From NCBI GenBank assembly GCA_021831565.1, contig JAKBMM010000017.1, positions 1-46,952 on the forward strand: a stretch of DNA of 46,952 bases, written 5' to 3'. This DNA is from Planctomycetota bacterium (GTDB lineage Bacteria > Planctomycetota > Phycisphaerae > WQYP01). Of this stretch, positions 15,368 through 23,094 are shown piece by piece. Both the position numbers and the translations under genes were made by a program. Position 1 is the stretch's first letter; every line of letters starts with the position of its first letter. The notes below the pieces were generated by a model. It was not told where the DNA came from and did not search any database. It saw only the letters and a program-made list of their open reading frames with translations.

Positions 15368-16051
15368 ATGGAACGAACAACTTTTCAGATAGGCGATCGC
15401 GTGTACGCCCCTTGGCGTCGAGAGCGGCTTTTCCCCGCCCGCGTTACATTTATCTCCAACGGCACGGCATATTTCAGCTACGACGACGGTGAAACGGATC
15501 GCATGTCGTCGCGGCGACTTCAGCCGTCCAACAAAGTGTTCTTGATCGAATCCGTCTCGCGCAAGCCCACCGAGCGGCACTGGTCCGAAGGACGGCTCCT
15601 GGGCGAGTTTCTGCGAATGATCGGCGGACGACCTTTATATTCATTCATTCGAACCAAGCTGGAATTGGGACATTTCCTCAAGCTGGCCCGGCTCTCCAGC
15701 GGAAGTCACATTCATCTGTCCATGCACGGGCTTAAAAATAAGCTGGTGTTGCAATTGGAGGAGGTGGACATCGAAGAATTGATCACATTAGCGGGCGATC
15801 TGAGCGGAAAAATTGTTTTCTCTTCAAGCTGCCTGACGGGAAACGAGGCTTTCGGGAAGGCGTTTATCCGCGGGACCGCGGCGGAAGCGTTCATCAGCCC
15901 ACGCCGGGAAATCCGCTGGGCCGACGCGGCGCTGGTAAGCCAGCTTTTCTACAAAAAATTACTCTGCGACGGTGTAAGTCCGTATGTAGCCTATCGTTTC
16001 GTGCGGCGATGGTATCCGCGCCACGCTGATTTACGATTTTTCAAAAAATGA
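15368..16051 (+). CDS. Tudor-like domain fused to a caspase/CHAT-like protease domain
   Basis: A 227-residue protein with two recognisable parts. Residues about 5-55 (IGDRVYAPWRRERLFPARV, then FSYDDGETDRM) look like a Tudor/Agenet-type small barrel. Residues about 95-220 carry a caspase-fold signature: HIHLSMHG with H120, and FSSSCLTG with C155, spaced as the His-Cys dyad of CHAT/caspase-like peptidases. The later ISPRREIRWADAALVSQLFY also resembles that family's C-terminal part. In-frame ATG 15305 would add 21 residues and has GGAAG upstream, but a TATAAT box lies within that extension. The gene stands alone between dnaG and the dehydrogenase, both on the opposite strand. Signalling or host-defence proteolysis is an inference from the fold. 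Confidence 0.65.
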   Translation: MERTTFQIGDRVYAPWRRERLFPARVTFISNGTAYFSYDDGETDRMSSRRLQPSNKVFLIESVSRKPTERHWSEGRLLGEFLRMIGGRPLYSFIRTKLELGHFLKLARLSSGSHIHLSMHGLKNKLVLQLEEVDIEELITLAGDLSGKIVFSSSCLTGNEAFGKAFIRGTAAEAFISPRREIRWADAALVSQLFYKKLLCDGVSPYVAYRFVRRWYPRHADLRFFKK

Positions 16052-16062
16052 ATTAGACCGTC

Positions 16063-16112
16063 CCGCCAGTCGGCGGATATTGAGATTATACGGCTGAGAG
16101 AGCACTAGCGGG
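16063..16112. repeat. R2-type half-element at the dehydrogenase 3' end
   Basis: AGAGAGCACTAGCGGGA at about 16096-16112 carries the R2 terminal sequence. TCCCGCCAGT near 16063 pairs with ACTAGCGGGA at 9 of 10 positions. On the minus strand the element's CTAG supplies the stop codon of the dehydrogenase gene. Confidence 0.5.
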
Positions 16113-17022
16113 ATAGGAATTGCACCACATCGCGGACGACCCAACTCATCGCCTCCATGGCGCCTCGCGTACGAGCCGCCAAGTGCGGCGTCAGGATGAC
16201 ATTCGCCAGACCCCAGAGCGGATAATCCGGGCCGGGCGGCTCGGGATCGTGCACGTCAATGGCGGCGGCGGCTAGTTTGCCGCCCTTGAGCGCCTCGGCT
16301 AAGGCGTACGCGTCGATTACTTCGCCACGGGCGGTATTGATCAGGATGGTCGAAGGACGCAGCAACGCCAATGTGGAACGGTTGAGGAGATGCCGATTGC
16401 CGGGAATATGACTCACGTGAATGGTGAGGATGTCCGCCTGACCGTAAAGTTCGTCTTTGGACACGCTGCGCGCGGGAAAATCCACATAAGCCGCGACATC
16501 CACCAAGTCGTTGTAAAGCACATTCATCCCGAAAGCCACGCCTACGCGTCCCACCGCCCGGCCGATACGCCCCATACCCAAAATACCCAACGTTTGGCCG
16601 TGGAGTTCCAGTCCACGGATGGTTTTACGATAGAAGTGGAATTCATCAGCCGGTATGGGCGATTGCAACACCACCAGCGGCCGACCAAGATGACCGGCGA
16701 GATTAAAGACATATTCGCAGACGGCATGGGTGTTGGCGTCGGGTGTCGAAACAACTCTCACCGAGCGTCTGGCGCACGCGGCCAGGTCGATGTTGTCCAG
16801 TCCCACGCCGGCCCGGCCGACGACTTTGAGCCTTGGCGCCAGGCTCAGAAGCTTTTCATCGACCCGTGTATAGGTACGAACGATCAGGCCGTCGGCTCCG
16901 GCCAGTTTTTCCTTAAGTCCGGATGTATTTTTCCAGGAACATTCCACCACCTCCACCTGTTTTCGCAACCAATCCAGGGGCGAAGGCTCCAAACCTTCCG
17001 TTACCACCACTATATTTTTCAC
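16105..17022 (-). CDS. D-2-hydroxyacid dehydrogenase (3-phosphoglycerate dehydrogenase-like)
   Basis: A 305-residue NAD-dependent D-isomer hydroxyacid dehydrogenase. The substrate domain includes RLKVVGRAGVGLDNIDL. The Rossmann domain carries LGILGMGRIGRAVGRV (GxGxxG). The catalytic triad is visible as Arg in NTARGEVID, Glu in the DVHDPEPP stretch and His in LTPHLAARTRGAM. It is closest in style to short SerA enzymes without the C-terminal ACT domain, so serine synthesis from 3-phosphoglycerate is likely but not certain. GTG 17022 (VKNIVVVTEG) with GAGG eight bases upstream is preferred. In-frame ATGs at 17061 and 17115 lack good ribosome sites and add unconserved residues. The stop codon lies inside an R2-type repeat. 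Confidence 0.85.
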   Translation of the reverse strand: MKNIVVVTEGLEPSPLDWLRKQVEVVECSWKNTSGLKEKLAGADGLIVRTYTRVDEKLLSLAPRLKVVGRAGVGLDNIDLAACARRSVRVVSTPDANTHAVCEYVFNLAGHLGRPLVVLQSPIPADEFHFYRKTIRGLELHGQTLGILGMGRIGRAVGRVGVAFGMNVLYNDLVDVAAYVDFPARSVSKDELYGQADILTIHVSHIPGNRHLLNRSTLALLRPSTILINTARGEVIDAYALAEALKGGKLAAAAIDVHDPEPPGPDYPLWGLANVILTPHLAARTRGAMEAMSWVVRDVVQFLSR

Positions 17023-17143
17023 AGATGAATCCTCACAAAAAAACCGGCGGTCCTCGCTCATCGACGGAATAGCAATTTTTTTCCGGGGTTCCCTGGGGGA
17101 ATCGGCAACATACATATTGCCGCCAAGACCGCGAACCGGGCAC

Positions 17144-17276
17144 CTAGTGCTCTGTCACAGCATAAATTTAGGGTACACTGATTCATCGCACATAGCCCCC
17201 GGCTTTGCCCGGGGTGGCGTTTCGAGGGTTGCGCGATACGCCCGCACTCTAAATCTTTGCTGTGACAGAGCACTAG
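17144..17276. repeat. R2 element, 133 bp with perfect 19-bp terminal inverted repeats
   Basis: CTAGTGCTCTGTCACAGCA at 17144-17162 is exactly complemented by the bases at 17258-17276. The interior shows partial further pairing and a GC hairpin (CCCCCGGC...GCCCGGGG). It is a typical miniature inverted-repeat or REP-like element in the 365-base gap between the divergent dehydrogenase and phoU genes. The remainder of that gap holds no gene, only a likely promoter region for phoU. Confidence 0.85.
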
Positions 17277-17387
17277 CCGCTTTTCCTGAAAAATACCCAG
17301 TCCCACCGGGGTGAAAATCCTTCTGTATAACCGGCGGCTGAAAACGAGTATACTTACAAGCGATAATGCCGCCGCCGGGAATTTATT

Positions 17388-18038
17388 GTGTCCGTACATT
17401 TTATCGAACAGTTGGAGCAGTTGCACCGCCGATGCCTTGACATGGCCGCCCTGGTGCAGGGCGCGGTGGAACAGGCCAGCGAGGCCGTGCTGGCGCGCCG
17501 TCCGGAAATCGCCCGGGTTGTGCTGGACAACGAAGCCCAGATCGACGCCGAAGAGGTCAAAATTGAACGGGCCGCGATTGATCTACTCGCCGAGCATCAA
17601 CCGATGGCCAGCGATCTGCGCACCGTCTTTGCCATCGTCAAGATCAACAGCGACCTGGAGCGGATCGGAGATTGTGCGTTCAACATCGCCCAGATGGTTT
17701 CGTCGTTCGCCAATTTACCGGGAGAAGCGCCGCGCGACCTGCGAATGATGGCCGACGCCACTCTCAAACAGCTTCGCAACACCACGCGTTGCCTGGGCTT
17801 GCGAGATCCGGGGCTGGCCGGTGATATTTGCCGGGGCGATGACGCCATCGACGCCCTGTATCACCAGATTTACCAGGATCTTCAGTCCGGGATGGCGGCG
17901 GACACCCAGCGTATCCCGGAAGATTTGACGCTGATCATGGTGGCCAAAAATTTAGAGCGAATCGCCGATCACTGCACCAATATCGCGGAGGAAGTGGTGT
18001 TCCTGGTGCGCGGAGAGATCATTCGCCACGAACATTAA
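17388..18038 (+). CDS. phoU: Phosphate signalling protein PhoU
   Basis: A 216-residue all-helical protein of two PhoU repeats that links the Pst phosphate transporter to PhoR and lowers Pho-regulon expression when phosphate is ample. The metal-binding signature E-x3-D-x3-N is visible twice: ERIGDCAFNIAQM in the first half, and LERIADHCTNIAEEVVFLV in the second. The start is a GTG at 17388 after a GGGAA. No pst or phoR genes are in the window, so it is unlinked from its usual operon. Its stop codon directly abuts the convergent PTS IIA stop, with no spacer. Confidence 0.93.
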   Translation: MSVHFIEQLEQLHRRCLDMAALVQGAVEQASEAVLARRPEIARVVLDNEAQIDAEEVKIERAAIDLLAEHQPMASDLRTVFAIVKINSDLERIGDCAFNIAQMVSSFANLPGEAPRDLRMMADATLKQLRNTTRCLGLRDPGLAGDICRGDDAIDALYHQIYQDLQSGMAADTQRIPEDLTLIMVAKNLERIADHCTNIAEEVVFLVRGEIIRHEH

Positions 18039-18515
18039 TCAGCCGGAGGCAGCCGCGAGCGTTTTTTCCTGAGCCACGATGGCGTCATAGACCTGGGCGC
18101 TGGTTTTGGCGTTGCGCAACGTGGTGCGGAAATGATCGATGGTCATCAAGCGGCTGATCTTCGCCAAGGCCTGAATATGGGCTCCGGTCTGTTCCGGCGG
18201 ACTGACCAATAGAACGATAAGAAACACCGGCTGTCCATCAATCGATTCGAAATCGATGGGTTGCAGAGGTTTTCCGACAGCCATGGTCAGCCGCGTCACG
18301 CCGGAACATTTGCTGTGGGGGATGGCCAGTCCATGGCCTACACCGGTTGTGCGCGTGGCCTCGCGTTCCAGGACGCTGGCGAGCACAAGCTGCGAATCTT
18401 TGACGTCCTGGGATTGCGCCAGCGCCTGCACCAATTCACCGATGGCCGCCTTCTTTTCGGTCGCGGCCAGAGGCACTTTAATGTGCTCGGCCTTGAGAAT
18501 ATCCGTTAATTTCAT
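18039..18515 (-). CDS. PTS IIA domain protein (PtsN-like)
   Basis: A 158-residue EIIA domain of the fructose/nitrogen type. The phosphoryl-accepting histidine is H67 in GVGHGLAIPHSKC, and the flanking KPLQPIDFESIDGQPVFLIVLLVSP is the family's conserved core. Length fits a stand-alone EIIA-Ntr regulator rather than a sugar transporter subunit, and no EIIB or EIIC gene is nearby. ATG 18515 is preceded by GAGG at six bases; an upstream extension to 18605 lacks support. The gene converges on phoU, with touching stop codons. A regulatory role in the nitrogen-type phosphotransfer chain is the likely function. Confidence 0.87.
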   Translation of the reverse strand: MKLTDILKAEHIKVPLAATEKKAAIGELVQALAQSQDVKDSQLVLASVLEREATRTTGVGHGLAIPHSKCSGVTRLTMAVGKPLQPIDFESIDGQPVFLIVLLVSPPEQTGAHIQALAKISRLMTIDHFRTTLRNAKTSAQVYDAIVAQEKTLAAASG

Positions 18516-18652
18516 CGACTGCCTCGAAAATATCCCCGCCGTACCGGGGTTGTACCGATTTACTCTAAACACGCCGGAGGGCTTCTTCAAGTTTGCCTCC
18601 GGCATTGAAATGGATAAGCTCGCAGGGGATGCTATAGAATAAGGAGGTATTT

Positions 18653-19747
18653 ATGTCAGAGTTCCCGGGTGGTTTTGCCACTCCGCCGCCGGATCAGCCA
18701 CCCGTGGCGCCGCCGCCGGCGGTGGGCAGCGCGGACCGTATGGCGGCATCGGACATCCAGGCGGCCGAAGATCTGGCCAAGGCCTATCAGACCATCTGCG
18801 CACAGCTCGGGAAGACAATCGTCGGCCAGCATGATGTGATCGAGCAGGTTCTCACGGCGATGTTCTGTCAGGGGCACGTGTTGCTGGTGGGTGTGCCGGG
18901 GCTGGCGAAAACCATGCTGATCAAAACCATCAGCGACGTGCTGAACTTGCAGTTCAAACGCGTGCAGTTCACGCCGGACCTGATGCCCTCGGACATCACG
19001 GGAACCGACGTATTGGAAGAAGACCGTATGACCGGAAAGCGGTCGTTCCGCTTTGTGCGCGGCCCGGTTTTCGCCAATATCGTGCTGGCGGACGAAATTA
19101 ACCGCACGCCACCAAAAACCCAGGCCGCGTTGCTGGAGGCCATGCAGGAACATCGTGTGACAGCGGGCGAAACCACCTACGAACTGCCGGAACCTTTTTT
19201 CGTGCTCGCGACGCAGAATCCGATTGAGCAGGAGGGAACGTACCCCCTGCCGGAGGCGCAGCTCGACCGTTTTATGTTCTTGACCGTCGTGAACTATCCC
19301 GATCCGCAGGAAGAAATTCAGATCATGAAACAGGCCGCGTCCCATTACAAACCGGCGCTGGCGCGCCTGCTGGATGGTCCGATCATCATGCATTTGCAGC
19401 AGATTGTACGTCGGGTTCCGGTGGCGGACCATGTATACGACCTTGCCCGGGACCTGGTACGAATGTCGCGCCCGCGGGAAAAGGAAGCGCCCGCGTGGAT
19501 CAACGACCTGGTGCAGTGGGGCGCCGGGCCGCGGGCAAGCATTTATCTGATTTTGGCCGGCAAAGCCCGGGCGATTCTCCATGGCCGGATGCACGTGACC
19601 ACGGATGACATTGTGCATGTGGCCCACCCGGTATTGCGGCACCGCATTTTGACCACGTTCAGTGCGGAAGCGGCCGGCATGAACAGCGATAAAATAATCG
19701 ACCGGCTTCTGCGCGAGGCGCCGCGGGCCGCGGTGGCCGCCGCCTAG
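18653..19747 (+). CDS. MoxR-family AAA+ ATPase
   Basis: A 364-residue MoxR ATPase, a chaperone-like AAA+ protein that usually remodels or activates von Willebrand-domain partner proteins. After a proline-rich N-terminus come the Walker A motif GVPGLAKT (about residues 80-87), the Walker B region IVLADEINRTPPKTQAALLE, and the sensor region LATQNPIEQEGTYPLPEAQL with the arginine of DRFMF. The ATG has an ideal AAGGAGG seven bases upstream. It heads a run of six same-strand genes to 31173, the next encoding a DUF58 protein. This is the standard MoxR-DUF58-VWA arrangement. The TAG stop lies inside an R2 hairpin. Confidence 0.93.
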   Translation: MSEFPGGFATPPPDQPPVAPPPAVGSADRMAASDIQAAEDLAKAYQTICAQLGKTIVGQHDVIEQVLTAMFCQGHVLLVGVPGLAKTMLIKTISDVLNLQFKRVQFTPDLMPSDITGTDVLEEDRMTGKRSFRFVRGPVFANIVLADEINRTPPKTQAALLEAMQEHRVTAGETTYELPEPFFVLATQNPIEQEGTYPLPEAQLDRFMFLTVVNYPDPQEEIQIMKQAASHYKPALARLLDGPIIMHLQQIVRRVPVADHVYDLARDLVRMSRPREKEAPAWINDLVQWGAGPRASIYLILAGKARAILHGRMHVTTDDIVHVAHPVLRHRILTTFSAEAAGMNSDKIIDRLLREAPRAAVAAA

Positions 19748-19792
19748 TGCTCTGTCACACCTACAGTGGCGGGTTAGGTGTGAGAGAGCACC
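19744..19792. repeat. Short R2 hairpin overlapping the moxR stop
   Basis: TGCTCTGTCACACCTA and TAGGTGTGAGAGAGCA pair at 15 of 16 positions around an 11-base loop. The leading CTAG contains the stop codon of the MoxR gene. It could act as a transcript 3'-end or mRNA-stability hairpin within the operon, between moxR and the DUF58 gene. Confidence 0.75.
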
Positions 19793-19841
19793 AGAATCTA
19801 TCTCAAAAGAGACCAGGTTCCTAGCGCTTCCGGAGAAAAGC

Positions 19842-20795
19842 GTGGCGTTGCCAAGCCCAATTCGTCTCCCTCCCTCGCCGCCGGAGCGCCGGCCGGGGCT
19901 GGATTTGCTCCAACCGGAAGCCCTGTCCAAGATTAATCGACTGGAACTGGTCGCCCACCAGGTGATGGACGGCTACGTGCAGGGTCTGCACCGGTCGTCG
20001 CACCTGGGGTTCGCGGTCGATTTCCTCCAGCATCGCCAATACTCGCCGGGCGACGACATCAAACGCATCGACTGGCGACTCTACGCCAAAGCGGACCGCT
20101 ATTACATCAAGCAATACGAGGTGACCACGAACCTGCGGGCGCAGATTATTTTTGATTGCAGCGGTTCCATGGCGTATCAGGGACGTAACGAACCGCTGTC
20201 CAAATTTCGCTACGGACAGTTCGTGGCGGCCTGTCTGGCCTATTTGATTCTTCATCAGCAGGATTCCGCGGGACTCATCACCGTAGCCAACGACGTCTGC
20301 GAGTTCATCCCCCCCCGTCCGACACCCGCGCACCTGATGAATATTCTCGCGGCGCTGGAGCGCGTCCGACCCGCGGAATCATCCCGCCTGGCGCCACATT
20401 TGCATCGCATCGCCGAGCAATTGGTCCACCGGAGCATGGTGATTCTTATCAGCGACCTGTTTGAAAAGACGGAAGATTTCATTCAGGCGCTACACCATTT
20501 CCGGCATCGCCGCCACGAAGTGATTCTCTTACAGGTGATGGCGGATGATGAATTGACTTTTCCATTCCGCCAATGGACGCTCTTCAAAAACATGGAAGCA
20601 AAAACGCACCGCGTGCAACTGGACCCGGCCCTTATTCGTCGCCAATACCTTCAGAGCGTGGCGGCGCATCTGGCGGCGATTCGCAAAGCGGCCGGGACGC
20701 TGTGCATCAGCCATCTGCTTTTGAACACCACGCGGCCTTTTGATGAGGCGTTGACCGCGTATCTGGCCTACCGGATGCAAACGCACAGACTATAA
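19842..20795 (+). CDS. DUF58 domain protein (vWA-like)
   Basis: A 317-residue DUF58 protein, the usual partner of MoxR. The signature GDDIKRIDWRLYAKADRYYI is the DUF58 core. It is followed by a von Willebrand-like fold with the metal-site motif IIFDCSGSM (DxSxS). There is no signal peptide or membrane segment, so it is cytoplasmic or associated with the membrane through partners. The GTG start follows GGAGAA at a normal distance. It lies between moxR and a membrane-anchored BatA-like gene, and probably couples ATPase activity to the membrane VWA proteins. Confidence 0.92.
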   Translation: MALPSPIRLPPSPPERRPGLDLLQPEALSKINRLELVAHQVMDGYVQGLHRSSHLGFAVDFLQHRQYSPGDDIKRIDWRLYAKADRYYIKQYEVTTNLRAQIIFDCSGSMAYQGRNEPLSKFRYGQFVAACLAYLILHQQDSAGLITVANDVCEFIPPRPTPAHLMNILAALERVRPAESSRLAPHLHRIAEQLVHRSMVILISDLFEKTEDFIQALHHFRHRRHEVILLQVMADDELTFPFRQWTLFKNMEAKTHRVQLDPALIRRQYLQSVAAHLAAIRKAAGTLCISHLLLNTTRPFDEALTAYLAYRMQTHRL

Positions 20796-20832
20796 ATATA
20801 GATGGAAAAAACCGCGCCGCTTGAGGATGGAA

Positions 20833-23094
20833 ATGTTCGCAATTCCGTTGATGCTGACCGGCCTGGCAGCAGGCGCTATTCCCGTCATCATCCATTTGCT
20901 GCATCGGCGTAAGACCACGACCATAGCCTGGGGAGCGATGATGTTTCTCCAGGAAAGCGCCATCCGGCGAAAAAAACGCCTGTTTATCGAACATTGGTTG
21001 CTCATGCTGCTGCGCATCGCCATTTTGTCCCTGCTGGCCATACTCCTGGCCCGTCCGATCCTGCCCGCCGGAAAATTCAATCCCCTGGCCCGCAACGCAC
21101 CGAGCGATGTGGTGGTGGTTCTGGATCACTCGCTTTCATCGGGGCTTATGACCGGGAACCGCAGTGTTTTCCAGCGGGGAGTGGATTTGATCAAAAATAT
21201 CCGCAGCCACCTGCGCCCGGGTGATACGCTGGGCGTGGTGCTCGCCCAGAGCCACCCCCGCGCACTGACGCGATTTCCGGTCGCGGTCTCTTCTCCGGGT
21301 CAAATAGAAGATCGACTGATCCGCCCGCTGGAGCGGATGCCGGCGGGACTCACCGGATCTTCCATTCCCGCCGCCATTGCCCTCGCGCGGCGCATGGCCG
21401 AGCGCGGCGAGAATTTTCAGAAAATTATTTTTGTCATTTCCGACCAGCGCCGCGTTTCCTGGCGGATCAATCACCCGCAGGTATGGCGGGCTCTCCTTGG
21501 CGCCGGCAAACGCCGGGTGGCCATTCCCGTGTTCGATCTGCCGACGCCTGTTGGCAGCACCAGCTCCGATATTGCGGTTGGTCCCCTGCACATCGAACCG
21601 GCGCTACCGGGCGTCGGCCGCCTGACGCATATCATGTTAAGCCTTTCCAATTCCGGCCCCACGAAGGTTTCGCCGATTCCGCTGCAACTGAGCGTCAATG
21701 GCGTTCCAGTGGCAACCCGGATGGAAGCAGGCGTAGCACCGGGGCGGACGCAGACCATCCTGTTTAATTACCGTTTTTCCAACGCCGGTTCGCATTGGAT
21801 CAAAGTGCGGGCCAAGGTCAAGGACGCTCTGGCGGCGGACAACTGGTCGCTGGCGGCGGTGCGGGTATGGAAGCGCCTCAGGGTGCTGATCATCGACAGC
21901 GCGCTTACAAATGCCGGTTCGTTGCGCGCGAGTCGTTTTTTAGTCGCGGCGTTGAATCCTTCCCCGAACCTGGCCGGCAGCCTAAGCTTGGCGATTCCGC
22001 AGGCGATGAGCGTGACCGACGCCCTGCGGGCGAATCTCCATCATTATGACGCGGTCATCATCAACGATCCACCCATTGTGCCGATGCGGCTGTTGCGGCG
22101 GCTGCATCGCTATGCCGCCGCCGGCCACGGCGTATGGTTTATCCTGGGCCGGTTCACGAGCCGCACTTTTGTCAACCATGCCCTGCCCGCGGCGGGTTTT
22201 TCACTGGGAACCATCTCGACCGAAATATCAGCCGTCCATTCGCCGCTGATCGTCATCCGCCGGCCGCGCAGCGGCATCCTCCGACCACTGGCGAAACTCA
22301 ATCGCAACGCCATTGTGCATGTCACGTTGACCCGTTGGTGGCGATTGCGGGAGCGGAATCCGCGGGAACGAGCGCTGCTGGCGACCAACACCGGTGATCC
22401 CCTGGTGGTGCAAAAAAAGGTCGGCAGCCGCGGCGGCGGCGTGTTGCTCTGGACCACGAGTGTGGATGGACATTGGAATGACTGGCCCATGCAGGCCGGG
22501 AGTTTCGTCCCGCTGGTCAATCAGAGCGTCTACGAGTTGGCCATGGGGCGGCGCCGAATGACAGATCGACATTACTTGAAACCGGGCGATTCCATCATTT
22601 GGACCGGCCCGGCGCGGCCGGTCATCGATTCGGCCGTTATCGTCAACCCGCGGGGCGTAGCGCATAAGGTACAACCCCAACTCACCGGCAATCATCGTTA
22701 TCTTATCGCGTGGGATCATACCGGCCGGCCGGGTTTGTATGAGCTGCATTTCAAGCCAAGCACCGTTTCCCAGCCGGTTTATTACAGTGTAGGCATTGAT
22801 CCCGCCCAATTAAATCCGCAAATGATTTCCAAGGCGGATGTCACGCAGCTGATCCGGCACGGTTATATTCGCGCCCGTATCCAACCCGGCGGCATCGCCG
22901 CCGCGCTGGGGGTTCTCAGCCGGGGTGTTGATCTCTGGCCGCTGCTGGCCATGCTGGTCCTGTTGCTGCTGGTGTGCGAGGCGCTCGGCTGCCGGCGGAT
23001 GGTACGCCGGCAGAGCGACGTTGACGTGGCGGGGGCGGGATTGCCGGGGGGCTCTACCGGTTTAAGAACCGGAACATTAATCGGAACAAGATGA
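20833..23094 (+). CDS. BatA-like membrane protein with vWA domain
   Basis: A 753-residue membrane protein with the BatA-type N-terminus: MFAIPLMLTGLAAGAIPVII, then HLLHRRK and a second hydrophobic helix around residues 55-75. The von Willebrand domain follows, with DVVVVLDHSLSSG giving a DxSxS metal site. After an Ig-like middle region comes a glutamine-amidotransferase-like fold (LRVLIIDSALTNAG...HHYDAVIINDPP). A last transmembrane helix is at about 705-725 (LLAMLVLLLLVCEALG). ATG 20833 has GAGG upstream and gives the usual BatA start; a TTG at 20821 is an alternative. The stop overlaps the next start by four bases, so translation is coupled. Confidence 0.88.
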   Translation: MFAIPLMLTGLAAGAIPVIIHLLHRRKTTTIAWGAMMFLQESAIRRKKRLFIEHWLLMLLRIAILSLLAILLARPILPAGKFNPLARNAPSDVVVVLDHSLSSGLMTGNRSVFQRGVDLIKNIRSHLRPGDTLGVVLAQSHPRALTRFPVAVSSPGQIEDRLIRPLERMPAGLTGSSIPAAIALARRMAERGENFQKIIFVISDQRRVSWRINHPQVWRALLGAGKRRVAIPVFDLPTPVGSTSSDIAVGPLHIEPALPGVGRLTHIMLSLSNSGPTKVSPIPLQLSVNGVPVATRMEAGVAPGRTQTILFNYRFSNAGSHWIKVRAKVKDALAADNWSLAAVRVWKRLRVLIIDSALTNAGSLRASRFLVAALNPSPNLAGSLSLAIPQAMSVTDALRANLHHYDAVIINDPPIVPMRLLRRLHRYAAAGHGVWFILGRFTSRTFVNHALPAAGFSLGTISTEISAVHSPLIVIRRPRSGILRPLAKLNRNAIVHVTLTRWWRLRERNPRERALLATNTGDPLVVQKKVGSRGGGVLLWTTSVDGHWNDWPMQAGSFVPLVNQSVYELAMGRRRMTDRHYLKPGDSIIWTGPARPVIDSAVIVNPRGVAHKVQPQLTGNHRYLIAWDHTGRPGLYELHFKPSTVSQPVYYSVGIDPAQLNPQMISKADVTQLIRHGYIRARIQPGGIAAALGVLSRGVDLWPLLAMLVLLLLVCEALGCRRMVRRQSDVDVAGAGLPGGSTGLRTGTLIGTR

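Noticed and set aside
18656-19930. A 424-codon open frame on the minus strand opposite moxR
   Set aside because: It is antisense to an unmistakable MoxR gene and composed of low-specificity residues; a shadow of codon bias.
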